Assembly: GCF_910591885.1 (NCBI RefSeq)
Contig: NW_025963555.1
Span: forward strand, 3,038,001-3,102,000
Reading direction: 5' to 3'
Length of the DNA: 64,000 nt
DNA from: Bombus terrestris
Taxonomy: Eukaryota > Arthropoda > Insecta > Hymenoptera > Apidae
Part shown: positions 1-10,399 of the stretch, one piece after another
Layout of the letters: every line of letters begins with the position of its first letter
Numbering within the stretch: the first letter of the stretch is position 1
Program-made: the position numbers and the translations under genes
The notes under the pieces: generated by a model
Database searches by the model: none
Told to the model about the DNA's origin: nothing
Seen by the model: only the letters and a program-made list of their open reading frames with translations

Positions 1-304
1 ACCGTTGGATTGTGACACACTTCTCCGCGTCCCTCGCTCGCCATGCTCGCTCGAAAGCTATAGCCTAACCGAAAACCAATCCCTCTTGCGTTCATTATTC
101 GACATGGTGGCGACATATTTCGAATTTGCGAACGTGTCGGATCGGTTGTGAGGTTGGACAGGATTTTTACGAGCGAGCGGAGCGAGCGAGCAACGATCAC
201 AATTTCCAAGCTATACATATACCATATATTGCCTTGCATATATTTCGTGTTATTACCTTATTTTGTCAGCCATTTCGGACATCACATTGCACTGTACTAT
301 GTGG

Positions 305-318
305 AAATAGTACTATTT
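305..318. repeat. 14-bp perfect palindrome AAATAGTACTATTT (example copy)
   Basis: The sequence is its own reverse complement and recurs once per monomer at landmark minus 12 to landmark plus 1. Variants keep most of it. Many beta-linked copies read GGGAATAGTACTATTT, which keeps a 12-bp palindrome. Others read AAATAATACTATTT (for example near 47911, 49177 and 55066), AAATAGTATTATTT (7069, 10445, 13399) or AAATAGTACTACTT (18463, 43709). The core AGTACT is a ScaI recognition site, so most monomers should be cut once. It could be a protein-binding dyad or simply inherited sequence. Confidence 0.9.
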
Positions 319-337
319 ATGAGAAACTATTCATAAA
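316..337. repeat. Short AT-rich dyad TTTATG / CATAAA (example copy)
   Basis: TTTATG (316-321) and CATAAA (332-337) are exact reverse complements with a 10-bp spacer, and they overlap the end of the AAATAGTACTATTT palindrome. The hexamer ACTATT occurs in the palindrome and again in the spacer. Together they form an AT-rich dyad cluster present in most monomers. One class has TTTATATGAAACTATTTATAAA instead (landmarks 1161, 3693, 12133, 15509, 19729, 23518, 25619, 29821, 33593, 38235, 54222, 58441, 62660). Confidence 0.75.
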
Positions 338-738
338 CTGTAAACATTTGTCGGTAATCAATAGGATAAAGACTTCCGGCTCCTCGGGCCGGTGCGAATA
401 TTTGAATGTCCCCATGTGCCAAACCGTTGGATTGTGTCACACCTCTCCGCGTCCCTCGCTCGCCGTGCTCGCTCGAAAGCTATAGCCTAACCTAAAACCA
501 ATCCCTCTTGCGTTAGTCATTCGACATGGAGGCGACTTATTTCAAATTTGGGAAAGTGTCGGATCGGATGTGAGGTTGGACTAAATTTTTACGAGCGAGC
601 GGAGCGAGCGAGCGAAGATCTCAACTTCCAAGATATACATATACCTTATATTGCCTTGCATATATTTCGTGTTATTACCTAATTTTGTCAGACATTTCGG
701 ACATTAGATTGCACTGTAGTATGCGGAAATAGTACTAT
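317..738 (+). repeat. Reference monomer, alpha type (422 bp)
   Basis: One full unit, with an arbitrary start at the TTA of the landmark. In order: AT-rich dyad region (316-350); a segment with GACTTCCGGCTCCTCGGG (371-388); arm A, a CTCGCTCG-rich block (455-475); the alpha form of the inter-arm segment (476-591), recognised by GCGTTAGTCATTCGACATGG and TTTCAAATTTGGGAAAGTG; arm B, a GAGC-rich block (592-612); then a TA-rich tract with CTTCCAAGATATACATATAC and TTGCCTTGCATATATTTCG leading to the next palindrome. By hand typing, 85 of 151 monomers carry the alpha segment. The start point is a convention, since no sequence evidence marks a natural unit end. Confidence 0.95.
455..612. repeat. Inverted-repeat arms A and B with 116-bp spacer (example copy)
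   Basis: Arm A (455-475) is CTCGCTCG..GCTCGCTCG and arm B (592-612) is CGAGCGAGC..GAGCGAGCGAG. Read as reverse complements they match at 18 of 21 positions, separated by 116 bp. In monomers of the CTCGCTCGCTGCGCTCGC class, such as 7629-7649 with 7766-7786, the match is 20 of 21. The arrangement recurs in nearly every monomer, so the array carries a regularly spaced potential cruciform or RNA hairpin. Each arm is also a short run of GAGC or GCTC units, which makes it prone to slippage. Whether the structure forms or matters is inference. Confidence 0.85.
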
Positions 739-1160
739 TTATGTGAAACTATTCATAAACTGTATACATTTGTCAGTAGACAATAGGATAAAGACTTCAG
801 GCTCCTCGGGCTGGTGCGAATATTTGAATGTATCAATGTGCCAAACCGTTGGATTGTGACACACCTCTCCGCGACCCTCGCTCACCGTGCTCGCTCGAAA
901 GCTATAGCCTAACCGAAAACCAATCCCTCTTGCGTTCATTATTCGATATGGCGGCGACATATTTCGAATTTGCAAACGTGTCGAATCGGTTGTGAAGTTG
1001 GACAGGATTTTTACGAGCGAGCGGAGCGAGCGAGCAACTATCACAAATTGCAAGCCATACATATACCTTATATTGCCTTGCATATATTTCGTGTCATTAC
1101 CGAATATTGTCAGACATTTCGGACATCACATTGCACTGTTCTATGTGGAAATAGTACTAT
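739..1160 (+). repeat. Reference monomer, beta type (422 bp)
   Basis: Same length and layout as the alpha monomer, but the segment between arms A and B is the beta form. This is recognised by GCGTTCATTATTCGATATGG, then GGCGACATATTTCGAATTTG and GACAGGATTTTTACG in place of GACTAAATTTTTACG. Alpha and beta align without gaps, so they are diverged versions of one sequence and not insertions. Beta monomers often continue with AAATTGCAAGCCATACATAT or CAATTTCCAAGCTATACATA after arm B. These associations are loose, because the downstream variants are shuffled between types. By hand typing, 66 of 151 monomers are beta. Confidence 0.93.
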
Positions 1161-2532
1161 TTATATGAAACTATTTATAAACTGTAAACATTTGTCAGTA
1201 ATCAATAGGATAAAGACTTCCGGCTCCTCGGGATGGTGCGAATATTTCAATGTCCCCATGTGCCAAACCGTTGGATTGTGACACACCTCTCCGCGTGCCT
1301 CGCTCGCCGTGCTCGCTCGAAAGCTATAGCCTAACCTAAAACCAATCCCTCTTGCGTTAGTCATTCGACATGGAGGCGACTTATTTCAAATTTGGGAAAG
1401 TGTCGGATCGGATGTGAGGTTGGACTAAATTTTTACGAGCGAGCGGAGCGAGCGAGCAACGATCACAATTTCCAAGCTATACATATACCTTATATTGCCT
1501 TGCATATATTTCGTGTTATTACCTAATTTTGTCAGACATTTCGGACATCACATTGCACTGTACTATGTGGGAATAGTACTATTTATGTGAAACTATTCAT
1601 AAACCGTAAACATTTGTCAGTAGGCAATAGGATAAAGACTTCCGGCTCCTCGGGCTGGTGCGAATATTTCAATGTCCGTATGTGCCAAACCGTTGGTTTG
1701 TGACACACCTCTCCGCGTCCCTCGCTCGCCATGCTCGCTCGAAAGCTATAGCCTATCCGAAAACCAATCCCTCTTGCGTTCATTATTCGACATGGTGGCG
1801 ACATATTTCGAATTTGCGAACGTGTCGGATCGGTTGTGAGGTTGGACTAGATTTTTCCGAGCGAGCGGAGCGAGCGAGCGACGGTCACAATTTCCAAGCT
1901 ATACATATACCATATATTGCCTTGCATATATTTCGTGTTATTACCTTATTTTGTCAGCCATTTCGGACATCACATTGCACTGTACTATGTGGAAATAGTA
2001 CTATTTATGAGAAACTATTCATAAACTGTAAACATTTGTCGGTAATCAATAGGATAAAGACTTCCGGCTCCTCGGGCCGGTGCGAATATTTGAATGTCCC
2101 CATGTGCCAAACCGTTGAATTGTGACACACCTCTCCGCGTCCCTCGCTCACCGTGCTCGCTCAAAAGCTATAGCCTAACCTAAAACCAATCCCTCTTGCG
2201 TTAGTCATTCGACATGGAGGCGACTTATTTCAAATTTGGGAAAGTGTCGGATCGGATGTGAGGTTGGACTAAATTTTTACGAGCGAGCGGTGCGAGCGAG
2301 CAACGATCACAACTTCCAAGATATACATATACCTTATATTGCCTTGCATATATTTCGTGTTATTACCTAATTTTGTCAGCCATTTCGGACATTGGATTGC
2401 ACTGTAGTATGCGGAAATAGTACTATTTATGTGAAACTATTCATAAACTGTAAACATTTATCAGTAGGCAGTAGGATAAAGACTTCCGGCTCCTCGGGAT
2501 GGTGCGATTATTTCAATGTCCCCATGTGCCAA

Positions 2533-5064
2533 ACCGTTGGATTGTGACACACCTCTCCGCGTCCCTCGCTCGCCATGCTCGCTCGAAAGCTATAGCCTAA
2601 CCGAAAACCAATCCCTCTTGCGTTCATTATTCGACATGGTGGCGACATATTTCGAATTTGCGAACGTGTCGGATCGGCTGTGAGGTTGGACAGGATTTTT
2701 ACGAGCGAGCGGAGCGAGCGAGCAACGATCACAATTTCCAAGCTATACATATACCATATATTGCCTTGCATATATTTCGTGTTATTACCTTATTTTGTCA
2801 GCCATTTCGGACATCACATTGCACTGTACTATGTGGAAATAGTACTATTTATGAGAAACTATTCATAAACTGTAAACATTTGTCGGTAATCAATAGGATA
2901 AAGACTTCCGGCTCCTCGGGCTGGTGCGAATATTTGAATGTCCCCATGTGCCAAACCGTTGGATTGTGTCACACCTCTCCGCGTCCCTCGCTCGCCGTGC
3001 TCGCTCGAAAGCTATAGCCTAACCTAAAACCAATCCCTCTTGCGTTAGTCATTCGACATGGGGGCGACTTATTTCAAATTTGGGAAAGTGTCGGATCGGA
3101 TGTGAGGTTGGACTAAATTTTTACGAGCGAGCGGAGCGAGCGAGCGAAGATCTCAACTTCCAAGATATACATATACCTTATATTGCCTTGCATATATTTC
3201 GTGTTATTACCTAATTTTGTCAGACATTTCGGACATTAGATTGCACTGTAGTATGCGGAAATAGTACTATTTATGTGAAACTATTCATAAACTGTATACA
3301 TTTGTCAGTAGACAATAGGATAAAGACTTCAGGCTCCTCGGGCTGGTGCGAATATTTGAATGTATCAATGTGCCAAACCGTTGGATTGTGACACACCTCT
3401 CCGCGACCCTCGCTCACCGTGCTCGCTCGAAAGCTATAGCCTAACCGAAAACCAATCCCTCTTGCGTTCATTATTCGATATGGCGGCGACATATTTCGAA
3501 TTTGCAAACGTGTCGAATCGGTTGTGAGGTTGGACAGGATTTTTACGAGCGAGCGGAGCGAGCGAGCAACTATCACAAATTGCAAGCCATACATATACCT
3601 TATATTGCCTTGCATATATTTCGTGTCATTACCGAATATTGTCAGACATTTCGGACATCACATTGCACTGTTCTATGTGGAAATAGTACTATTTATATGA
3701 AACTATTTATAAACTGTAAACATTTGTCAGTAATCAATAGGATAAAGACTTCCGGCTCCTCGGGATGGTGCGAATATTTCAATGTCCCCATGTGCCAAAC
3801 CGTTGGATTGTGACACACCTCTCCGCGTCCCTCGCTCGCCGTGCTCGCTCGAAAGCTATAGCCTAACCTAAAACCAATCCCTCTTGCGTTAGTCATTCGA
3901 CATGGGGGCGACTTATTTCAAATTTGGGAAAGTGTCGGATCGGATGTGAGGTTGGACTAAATTTTTACGAGCGAGCGGAGCGAGCGAGCAACGATCACAA
4001 TTTCCAAGCTATACATATACCTGTTATTGCCTTGCATATATTTCGTGTTATTACCTAATTTTGTCAGACATTTCGGACATCACATTGCACTGTACGATGT
4101 GGAAGTAGTACTATTTATGTGAAACTATTCATAAACCGTAAACATTTGTCAGTAGGCAATAGGATAAAGACTTCCGGCTCCTCGGGCTGGTGCGAATATT
4201 TCAATGTCCGTATGTGCCAAACCGTTGGTTTGTGACACACCTCTCCGCGTCCCTCGCTCGCCATGCTCGCTCGAAAGCTATAGCCTATCCGAAAACCAAT
4301 CCCTCTTGCGTTCATTATTCGACATGGTGGCGACATATTTCGAATTTGCGAACGTGTCGGATCGGTTGTGAGGTTGGACTAGATTTTTCCGAGCGAGCGG
4401 AGCGAGCGAGCGACGGTCACAATTTCCAAGCTATACATATACCATATATTGCCTTGCATATATTTCGTGTTATTACCTTATTTTGTCAGCCATTTCGGAC
4501 ATCACATTGCACTGTACTATGTGGAAATAGTACTATTTATGAGAAACTATTCATAAACTGTAAACATTTGTCGGTAATCAATAGGATAAAGACTTCCGGC
4601 TCCTCGGGCCGGTGCGAATATTTGAATGTCCCCATGTGCCAAACCGTTGAATTGCGACACACCTCTCCGCGTCCCTCGCTCACCGTGCTCGCTCGAAAGC
4701 TATAGCCTAACCTAAAACCAATCCCTCTTGCGTTAGTCATTCGACATGGAGGCGACTTATTTCAAATTTGGGAAAGTGTCGGATCGGATGTGAGGTTGGA
4801 CTAAATTTTTACGAGCGAGCGGTGCGAGCGAGCAACGATCACAACTTCCAAGATATACATATACCTTATATTGCCTTGCATATATTTCGTGTTATTACCT
4901 AATTTTGTCAGCCATTTCGGACATTGGATTGCACTGTAGTATGCGGAAATAGTACTATTTATGTGAAACTATTCATAAACTGTAAACATTTATCAGTAGG
5001 CAGTAGGATAAAGACTTCCGGCTCCTCGGGATGGTGCGATTATTTCAATGTCCCCATGTGCCAA
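2533..5064. repeat. 6-monomer HOR, copy 2 (2532 bp)
   Basis: Base-for-base counterpart of 1-2532 at an offset of 2532 with no net indel. It keeps diagnostic variants of copy 1: the AAGATCTCAACTTCC form of the post-arm-B segment near 3145 (620 in copy 1), AAACCGTTGAATTG near 4640 (2108), and the GAGCGGTGCGAGC arm-B variant near 4820 (2286). It has private changes such as ACCTGTTATTGCC near 4020. Confidence 0.93.
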
Positions 5065-5640
5065 ACCGTTGGATTGTGACACACCTCTCCGCGTCCCTCG
5101 CTCGCCATGCTCGCTCGAAAGCTATAGCCTAACCGAAAACCAATCCCTCTTGCGTTCATTATTCGACATGGTGGCGACATATTTCGAATTTGCGAACGTG
5201 TCGGATCGGTTGTGAGGTTGGACAGGATTTTTACGAGCGAGCGGAGCGAGCGAGCAACGATCACAATTTCCAAGCTATACATATACCTTATATTGCCTTG
5301 CATATATTTCGTGTTATTACCTTATTTTGTCAGCCATTTCGGACATCACATTGCACTGTACTATGAGGAAATAGTACTATTTATGAGAAACTATTCATAA
5401 ACTGTAAACATTTGTCGGTAATCAATAGGATAAAGACTTCCGTCTCCTCGGGCTGGTGCGAATATTTGAATGTCCCCATGTGCCAAACCGTTGGATTGTG
5501 TCACACCTCTCCGCGTCCCTCGCTCGCCGTGCTCGCTCGAAAGCTATAGCCTAACCTAAAACCAATCCCTCTTGCGTTAGTCATTCGACATGGAGGCGAC
5601 TTATTTCAAATTTGGGAAAGTGTCGGATCGGATGTGAGGT
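5065..5640. repeat. 6-monomer HOR, truncated third copy
   Basis: Continues in phase with 2533-3108, including TTGGATTGTGTCACAC near 5492. Around 5640 the match switches: arm B here is the GAGCGGTGCGAGC variant, matching 4820 and 2286 instead of the expected phase. The breakpoint therefore lies in or just before arm B, as expected for unequal exchange between non-equivalent monomers. Confidence 0.8.
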
Positions 5641-6040
5641 TGGACTAAATTTTTACGAGCGAGCGGTGCGAGCGAGCAACGATCACAACTTCCAAGATAT
5701 ACATATACCTTATATTGCCTTGCATATATTTCGTGTTATTACCTAATTTTGTCAGCCATTTCGGACATTGGATTGCACTGTAGTATGCGGAAATAGTACT
5801 ATTTATGTGAAACTATTCATAAACTGTAAACATTTATCAGTAGGCAGTAGGATAAAGACTTCCGGCTCCTCGGGATGGTGCGATTATTTCAATGACCCCA
5901 TGTGCCAAACCGTTGGATTGTGACACACTTCTCCGCGTCCCTCGCTCGCCATGCTCGCTCGAAAGCTATAGCCTAACCGAAAACCAATCCCTCTTGCGTT
6001 CATTATTCGATATGGCGGCGACATATTTCGAATTTGCGAA
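5641..6040. repeat. Junction monomer resembling 4797-5196
   Basis: After the switch near 5640 the sequence follows that found two monomers upstream (4820-5060). It shares GAGCGGTGCGAGC, GGACATTGGATTGCAC and GGGATGGTGCGATTATTTC. It joins the 6-monomer HOR to the 7/8-monomer region that follows. Confidence 0.7.
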
Positions 6041-6599
6041 CGTGTCGGATCGGCTGTGAGGTTGGACAGGATTTTTACGAGCGAGCGGAGCGAGCGAGCA
6101 ACGATCACAAATTGCAAGCCATACATATACCGTATATTGCCTTGCATATATTTCGTGTTATTACCTAATTTTGTCAGACATTTCGGTCATCACATTGCAC
6201 TGTACGATGTGGGAATAGTACTATTTATGCGAAACTATTCATAAACTGTATACATTTGTCAGTAGGCAATAGGATAAAGACTTCCGGCTCCTCGGGCTGG
6301 TGCGAATATTTCAATGTCCGTATGTGCCAAACCGTTGGTTTGTGACACACCTCTTCGCGTCCCTCGCTTGCCGTGCTCGCTCGAAAGCTATAGACTAACC
6401 GAAAACCAATCCCTCTTGCGTTCATTATTCGATATTGTGGCGACATATTTCGAATTTGCGAACGTGTCGGTTCGGTTGTGAGGTTGGACTAGATTTTTAC
6501 GAGCGAGCGGAGCGAGCGAGCAACGGTCACAATTTCCAAGCTATACATATACCATATATTGCCTTGCATATATTTCGTGTTATTACCTTATTTTGTCAG

Positions 6600-9050
6600 C
6601 CATTTCGGACATCACATTGCACTGTACAATGTGGAAATAGTACTGTTTATGAGAAACTATTCATAAACTGTAAACATTTATCAGTAGGCAGTAGGATAAA
6701 GACTTCCGGCTCGTCGCGATGGTGCGAATATTTCAATGTCCCCATGTGCCAAACCGTTGGATTGTGACACACCTCTCCGCGTCCCTCGCTCACCGTGCTC
6801 GCTCGAAAGCTATAGCCTAACCTAAAACCAATCCCTCTGGCGTTAGTCATTCGATATGGAGGCGACTTATTTCAAATTTGGGAAAGTGTCGGGTCGGATG
6901 TGAGGTTGGACTAAATTTTTACGAGCGAGCGGAGCGAGCGAGCAACGATCACAACTTCCAAGATATACATATACCTTATATTGCATTGCATATATTTCGT
7001 GTTATTACCTAATTTTGTCAGACATTTCGGACATTAGATTGCACTGTAGTATGCGGAAATAGTATTATTTATGTGAAACTATTCATAAACTGTAAACATT
7101 TATCAGTAGGCAGTAGGATAAAGACTTCCGGCTCCTCGGGATGGTGCGAATATTTCAATGTCCGTATGTGCCAAACCGTTGGTTTGTGACACACCTCTTC
7201 GCGTCCCTCGCTCGCCGTGCTCGCTCGAAAGCTATAGACTAACCGAAAACCAATCCCACTTGCGTTCATTATTCGATATGGTGGCGACATATTTCGAATT
7301 TGCGAACGTGTCGGATCGGTTCTGAGGTTGGACTAGATTTTTACGAGCGAGCGGAGCGAGCGAGCAACGGTCACAATTTCCAAGCTATACATATACCATA
7401 TATTGCCTTGCATATATTTCGTGTTATTACCTTATTTTGTCAGCCATTTCGGACATCACATTGCACTGTACTATGTGGAAATAGTACCATTTATGAGAAA
7501 CTATTCATAAACTGTAAACATTTGTAGGTAATCAATAGGATAGAGACTTCCGGCTCCTCGGGCCGGTGCGAATATTTGAATGTCCCCATGTGCCAAACCG
7601 TTGGTTTGTGACACACCTTTACCCGTCTCTCGCTCGCTGCGCTCGCTCGGAAGCTATAGCCTAACCGGAAACCAAACCCTCTTGCGTTATTCATTTGACA
7701 TGGAGGCGACTTGTTTCAAATTTGGGAACGTGTCGGATCGGATGTGTGGTTGGACTAAATTTTTACGAGCGAGCGGAGCGAGCGAGCAACGATCACAATT
7801 TCCAAGCTATACATATGGCTTATATTGACTTGCATATATTTCGTGTTATTACCTAATTTTGTCAGCCATTTCTGACATCACATTGCACTGTACTATGTGG
7901 AAATAGTACTATTTATGTGAAACTAATCATAAACTGTAAACAATTATCACTAGGCAGTAGGATAAAGACTTCCGGCTCCTCGGGATGGTGCGAATATTTC
8001 AATGTCCCCATGTGCCAAACCGTTGGATTGTGACACACCTCTCCGCGTCCCTCGCTCCCCGTGCTCGCTCGAAAGCTATAGCCTAACCTAAAACCAATCC
8101 CTCTGGCGTTAGTCATTCGATATGGAGGCGACTTATTTCAAATTTGGGAAAGTGTCGGGTCGGATGTGAGGTTGGACTAAATTTTTACGAGCGAGCGGAG
8201 CGAGCGAGCAACGATCACAACTTCCAAGATATACATATACCTTATACTGCCTTGCATATATTTCGTGTTATTACCTAATTTTGTCAGACATTTCGGACAT
8301 TAGATTGCACTGTAGTATGCGGAAATAGTACTATTTATGTGAAACTATTCATAAACTGTAAACATTTATCAGTACGCAGTAGGATAAACACTTCCGGCTC
8401 CTCGGGATGGTGCGAATATTTCAATGTCCCCATGTGCCAAACCGTTGAATTGTGACACACCTATCCGCGTCCCTCGCTCGCCGTGCTCGCTCGAAAGCTA
8501 TAGCCTAACCTAAAACCAATCGCTCTTGCTTTAGTCATTCGACATGGAGGCGACTTATTTCAAATTTGGGAAAGTGTCGGATCGGATGTGAGGTTGGACT
8601 AAATTTTTACGAGCGAGCGGAGCGAGCGAGCGAAGATCTCAACTTCCAAGATATACATATACCTTATATTGCCTTGCATATATTTCGTGTTATTACCTAA
8701 TTTTGTCAGTCATTTCGGACATTAGATTGCACTGTAGTATGCGGAAATAGTACTATTTATGTGAAACTATTCATAAACTGTATACATTTGTCAGTAGGCA
8801 ATAGGATAAAGACTTCAGGCTCCTCGGGCTGGTGCGAATATTTGAATGTATCAATGTGCCAAACCGTTGGATTGTAACACACCTCTCCGCGACCCTCGCT
8901 CTCCGTGCTCGCTCGAAAGCTATAGCCTAACCGAAAACCAATCCCTCTTGCGTTCATTATTCGATATGGCGGCGACATATTTCGAATTTGCAAACGTGTC
9001 GAATCGGTTGTGAGGTTGGACAGGATTTTTACGAGCGAGCGGAGCGAGCG
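6600..9050. repeat. Long-range block, 15-monomer spacing, copy 1
   Basis: Monomers with landmarks 6647, 7069, 7491, 7913, 8335 and 8757 correspond one to one with 12977, 13399, 13821, 14243, 14665 and 15087 at an exact offset of 6330 bp (15 x 422). Shared rare variants include CTCGTCGCGATGG (6711 and 13041), TCTGGCGTTAG (6836 and 13166), AATCCCACTTGCG (7252 and 13582), TTTGTAGGTAATC (7521 and 13851) and ACTAATCATAAAC (7921 and 14251). The match ends near 9050, where the post-arm-B segments differ. Confidence 0.88.
7629..7786. repeat. Best-matched inverted arms (20/21) in one monomer class
   Basis: Arm A (7629-7649) and arm B (7766-7786) are reverse complements apart from the central position, with a 116-bp spacer. 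This class carries CACCTTTACCCGTCTCTCGC upstream of arm A and recurs, for example, near 9740, 11000, 13955, 30790 and 56470. It is the strongest hairpin-forming version seen in the array. Confidence 0.85.
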
Positions 9051-10399
9051 AGCAACGATCACAAATTGCAAGCCATACATATACCGTATATTGCCTTGCA
9101 TATATTTCGTGTTATTACCTAATTTTGTCAGACGTTTCGGTCATCACATTGCACTGTACGATGTGGGAATAGTACTATTTATGCGAAACTATTCATAAAC
9201 TGTATACATTTGTCAGTAGGCAATAGGATAAAGACTTCCGGCTCCTCGGGCTGGTGTGAATATTTCAATGTCCGTATGTGCCAAGCTGTTGGTTTGTGAC
9301 ACACCTCTTCGCGTCCCTCGCTCGCCGTGCTCGCTCGAAAGCTATAGACTAACCGAAAACCAATCCCTCTTGCGTTCATTATTCGATATGGTGGCGACAT
9401 ATTTCGAATTTGCGAACGTGTCGGATTGGTTGTGAGGTTGGACTAGATTTTTACGAGCGAGCGGAGCGAGCGAGCAACGGTCACAATTTCCAAGATATAC
9501 ATATACCATATATTGCCTTGCATATATTTCGTGTTATTACCTTATTTTGTCAGCCATTTCGGACATCACATTGCACTGTACTATGTGGAAATAGTACTAT
9601 TTATGAGAAACTATTCATAAACTGTAAACATTTGTCGGTAATCAATAGGATAAAGACTTCCGGCTCCTCGGGCCGGTGCGAATATTTGAATGTCCCCATG
9701 TGCCAAACCGTTGGTTTGTGACACACCTTTACCCGTCTCTCGCTCGCTGCGCTCGCTCGAAAGCTATAGCCTAACCGAAAACCAAACCCTCTTGCGTTAG
9801 TCATTTGACCTGGAGGCGACTTGTTTCAAATTTGGGAACGTGTCGGATCGGATGTGTGGTTGGACTAAATTTTTACGAGCGAGCGGAGCGAGCGAGCAAC
9901 GATCACAATTTCCAAGCTATACATATGGCTTATATTGACTTGCATATATTTCGTGTTATTACCTAATTTTGTCAGCCATTTCTGACATCACATTGCACTG
10001 TACTATGTGGAAATAGTACTATTTATGTGAAACTATTCATAAACTGTAAACATTTATCAGTAGGCAGTAGGATAGAGACTTCCGGCTCCTCGGGCTGGTG
10101 CGAATATTTGAATGTCCCCATGTGCCAAACCGTTGGATTGTGACACACCTCTCCGCGTCCCTCGCTCGCCGTGCTCGCTCGAAAGCTATAGCCTAACCTA
10201 AAACCAATCCCTCTGGCGTTAGTCATTCGATATGGAGGCGACTTATTTCAAATTTGGGAAAGTGTCGGGTCGGATGTGAGGTTGGACTAAATTTTTACGA
10301 GCGAGCGGAGCGAGCGAGCAACGATCACAACTTCCAAGATATACATATACCTTATATTGCATTGCATATATTTCGTGTTATTACCTAATTTTGTCAGAC

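Larger units (their letters stand above)
1..2532. repeat. 6-monomer HOR, copy 1 (2532 bp)
   Basis: Six monomers typed alpha, beta, alpha, beta, alpha, beta. The next 2532 bases repeat this block with only scattered substitutions. Those I noticed include T/C at 145, A/G at 527, A/G at 984, G/C at 1295, A/G at 1371 and T/C at 2131. This is far fewer differences than between adjacent monomers, so the block was duplicated as a unit. The true left edge is outside the window. Confidence 0.93.

Noticed and set aside
190..250. TATA-like stretches (CATATACCATATATTG, GCATATATTTCG) as promoters
   Set aside because: They are AT-rich satellite sequence present in every monomer, with no associated gene or initiation signal. 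Satellite transcription is possible but not shown by the sequence.
455..612. Terminal inverted repeats of a small DNA transposon (MITE)
   Set aside because: The arms occur in every monomer at fixed positions with no flanking target-site duplication and no empty site. They are an integral part of the satellite, although an ancient transposon origin cannot be excluded.
592..612. GAGC microsatellite
   Set aside because: Only about five imperfect units are present, interrupted by GGAGC, and the length is constant in most monomers. It is better described as a block of the monomer.
3140..3155. AGATCT sites (620, 3150, 8635, 14965, 19184, 23396, 25497) as regulatory sites
   Set aside because: They mark one variant class of the post-arm-B segment (GCGAAGATCTCAACTTCC) and are useful as a lineage marker only.
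126..4705. Open reading frames of 62-171 codons, including 1658-2125 and 4190-4705 on the + strand, as protein genes
   Set aside because: They recur with the 422-bp period, overlap frames on the opposite strand, contain low-complexity stretches translated from GAGC repeats (such as ERAERAS), change frame from monomer to monomer and resemble no protein family I know. They are by-products of the satellite. The same holds for all such frames across the window.
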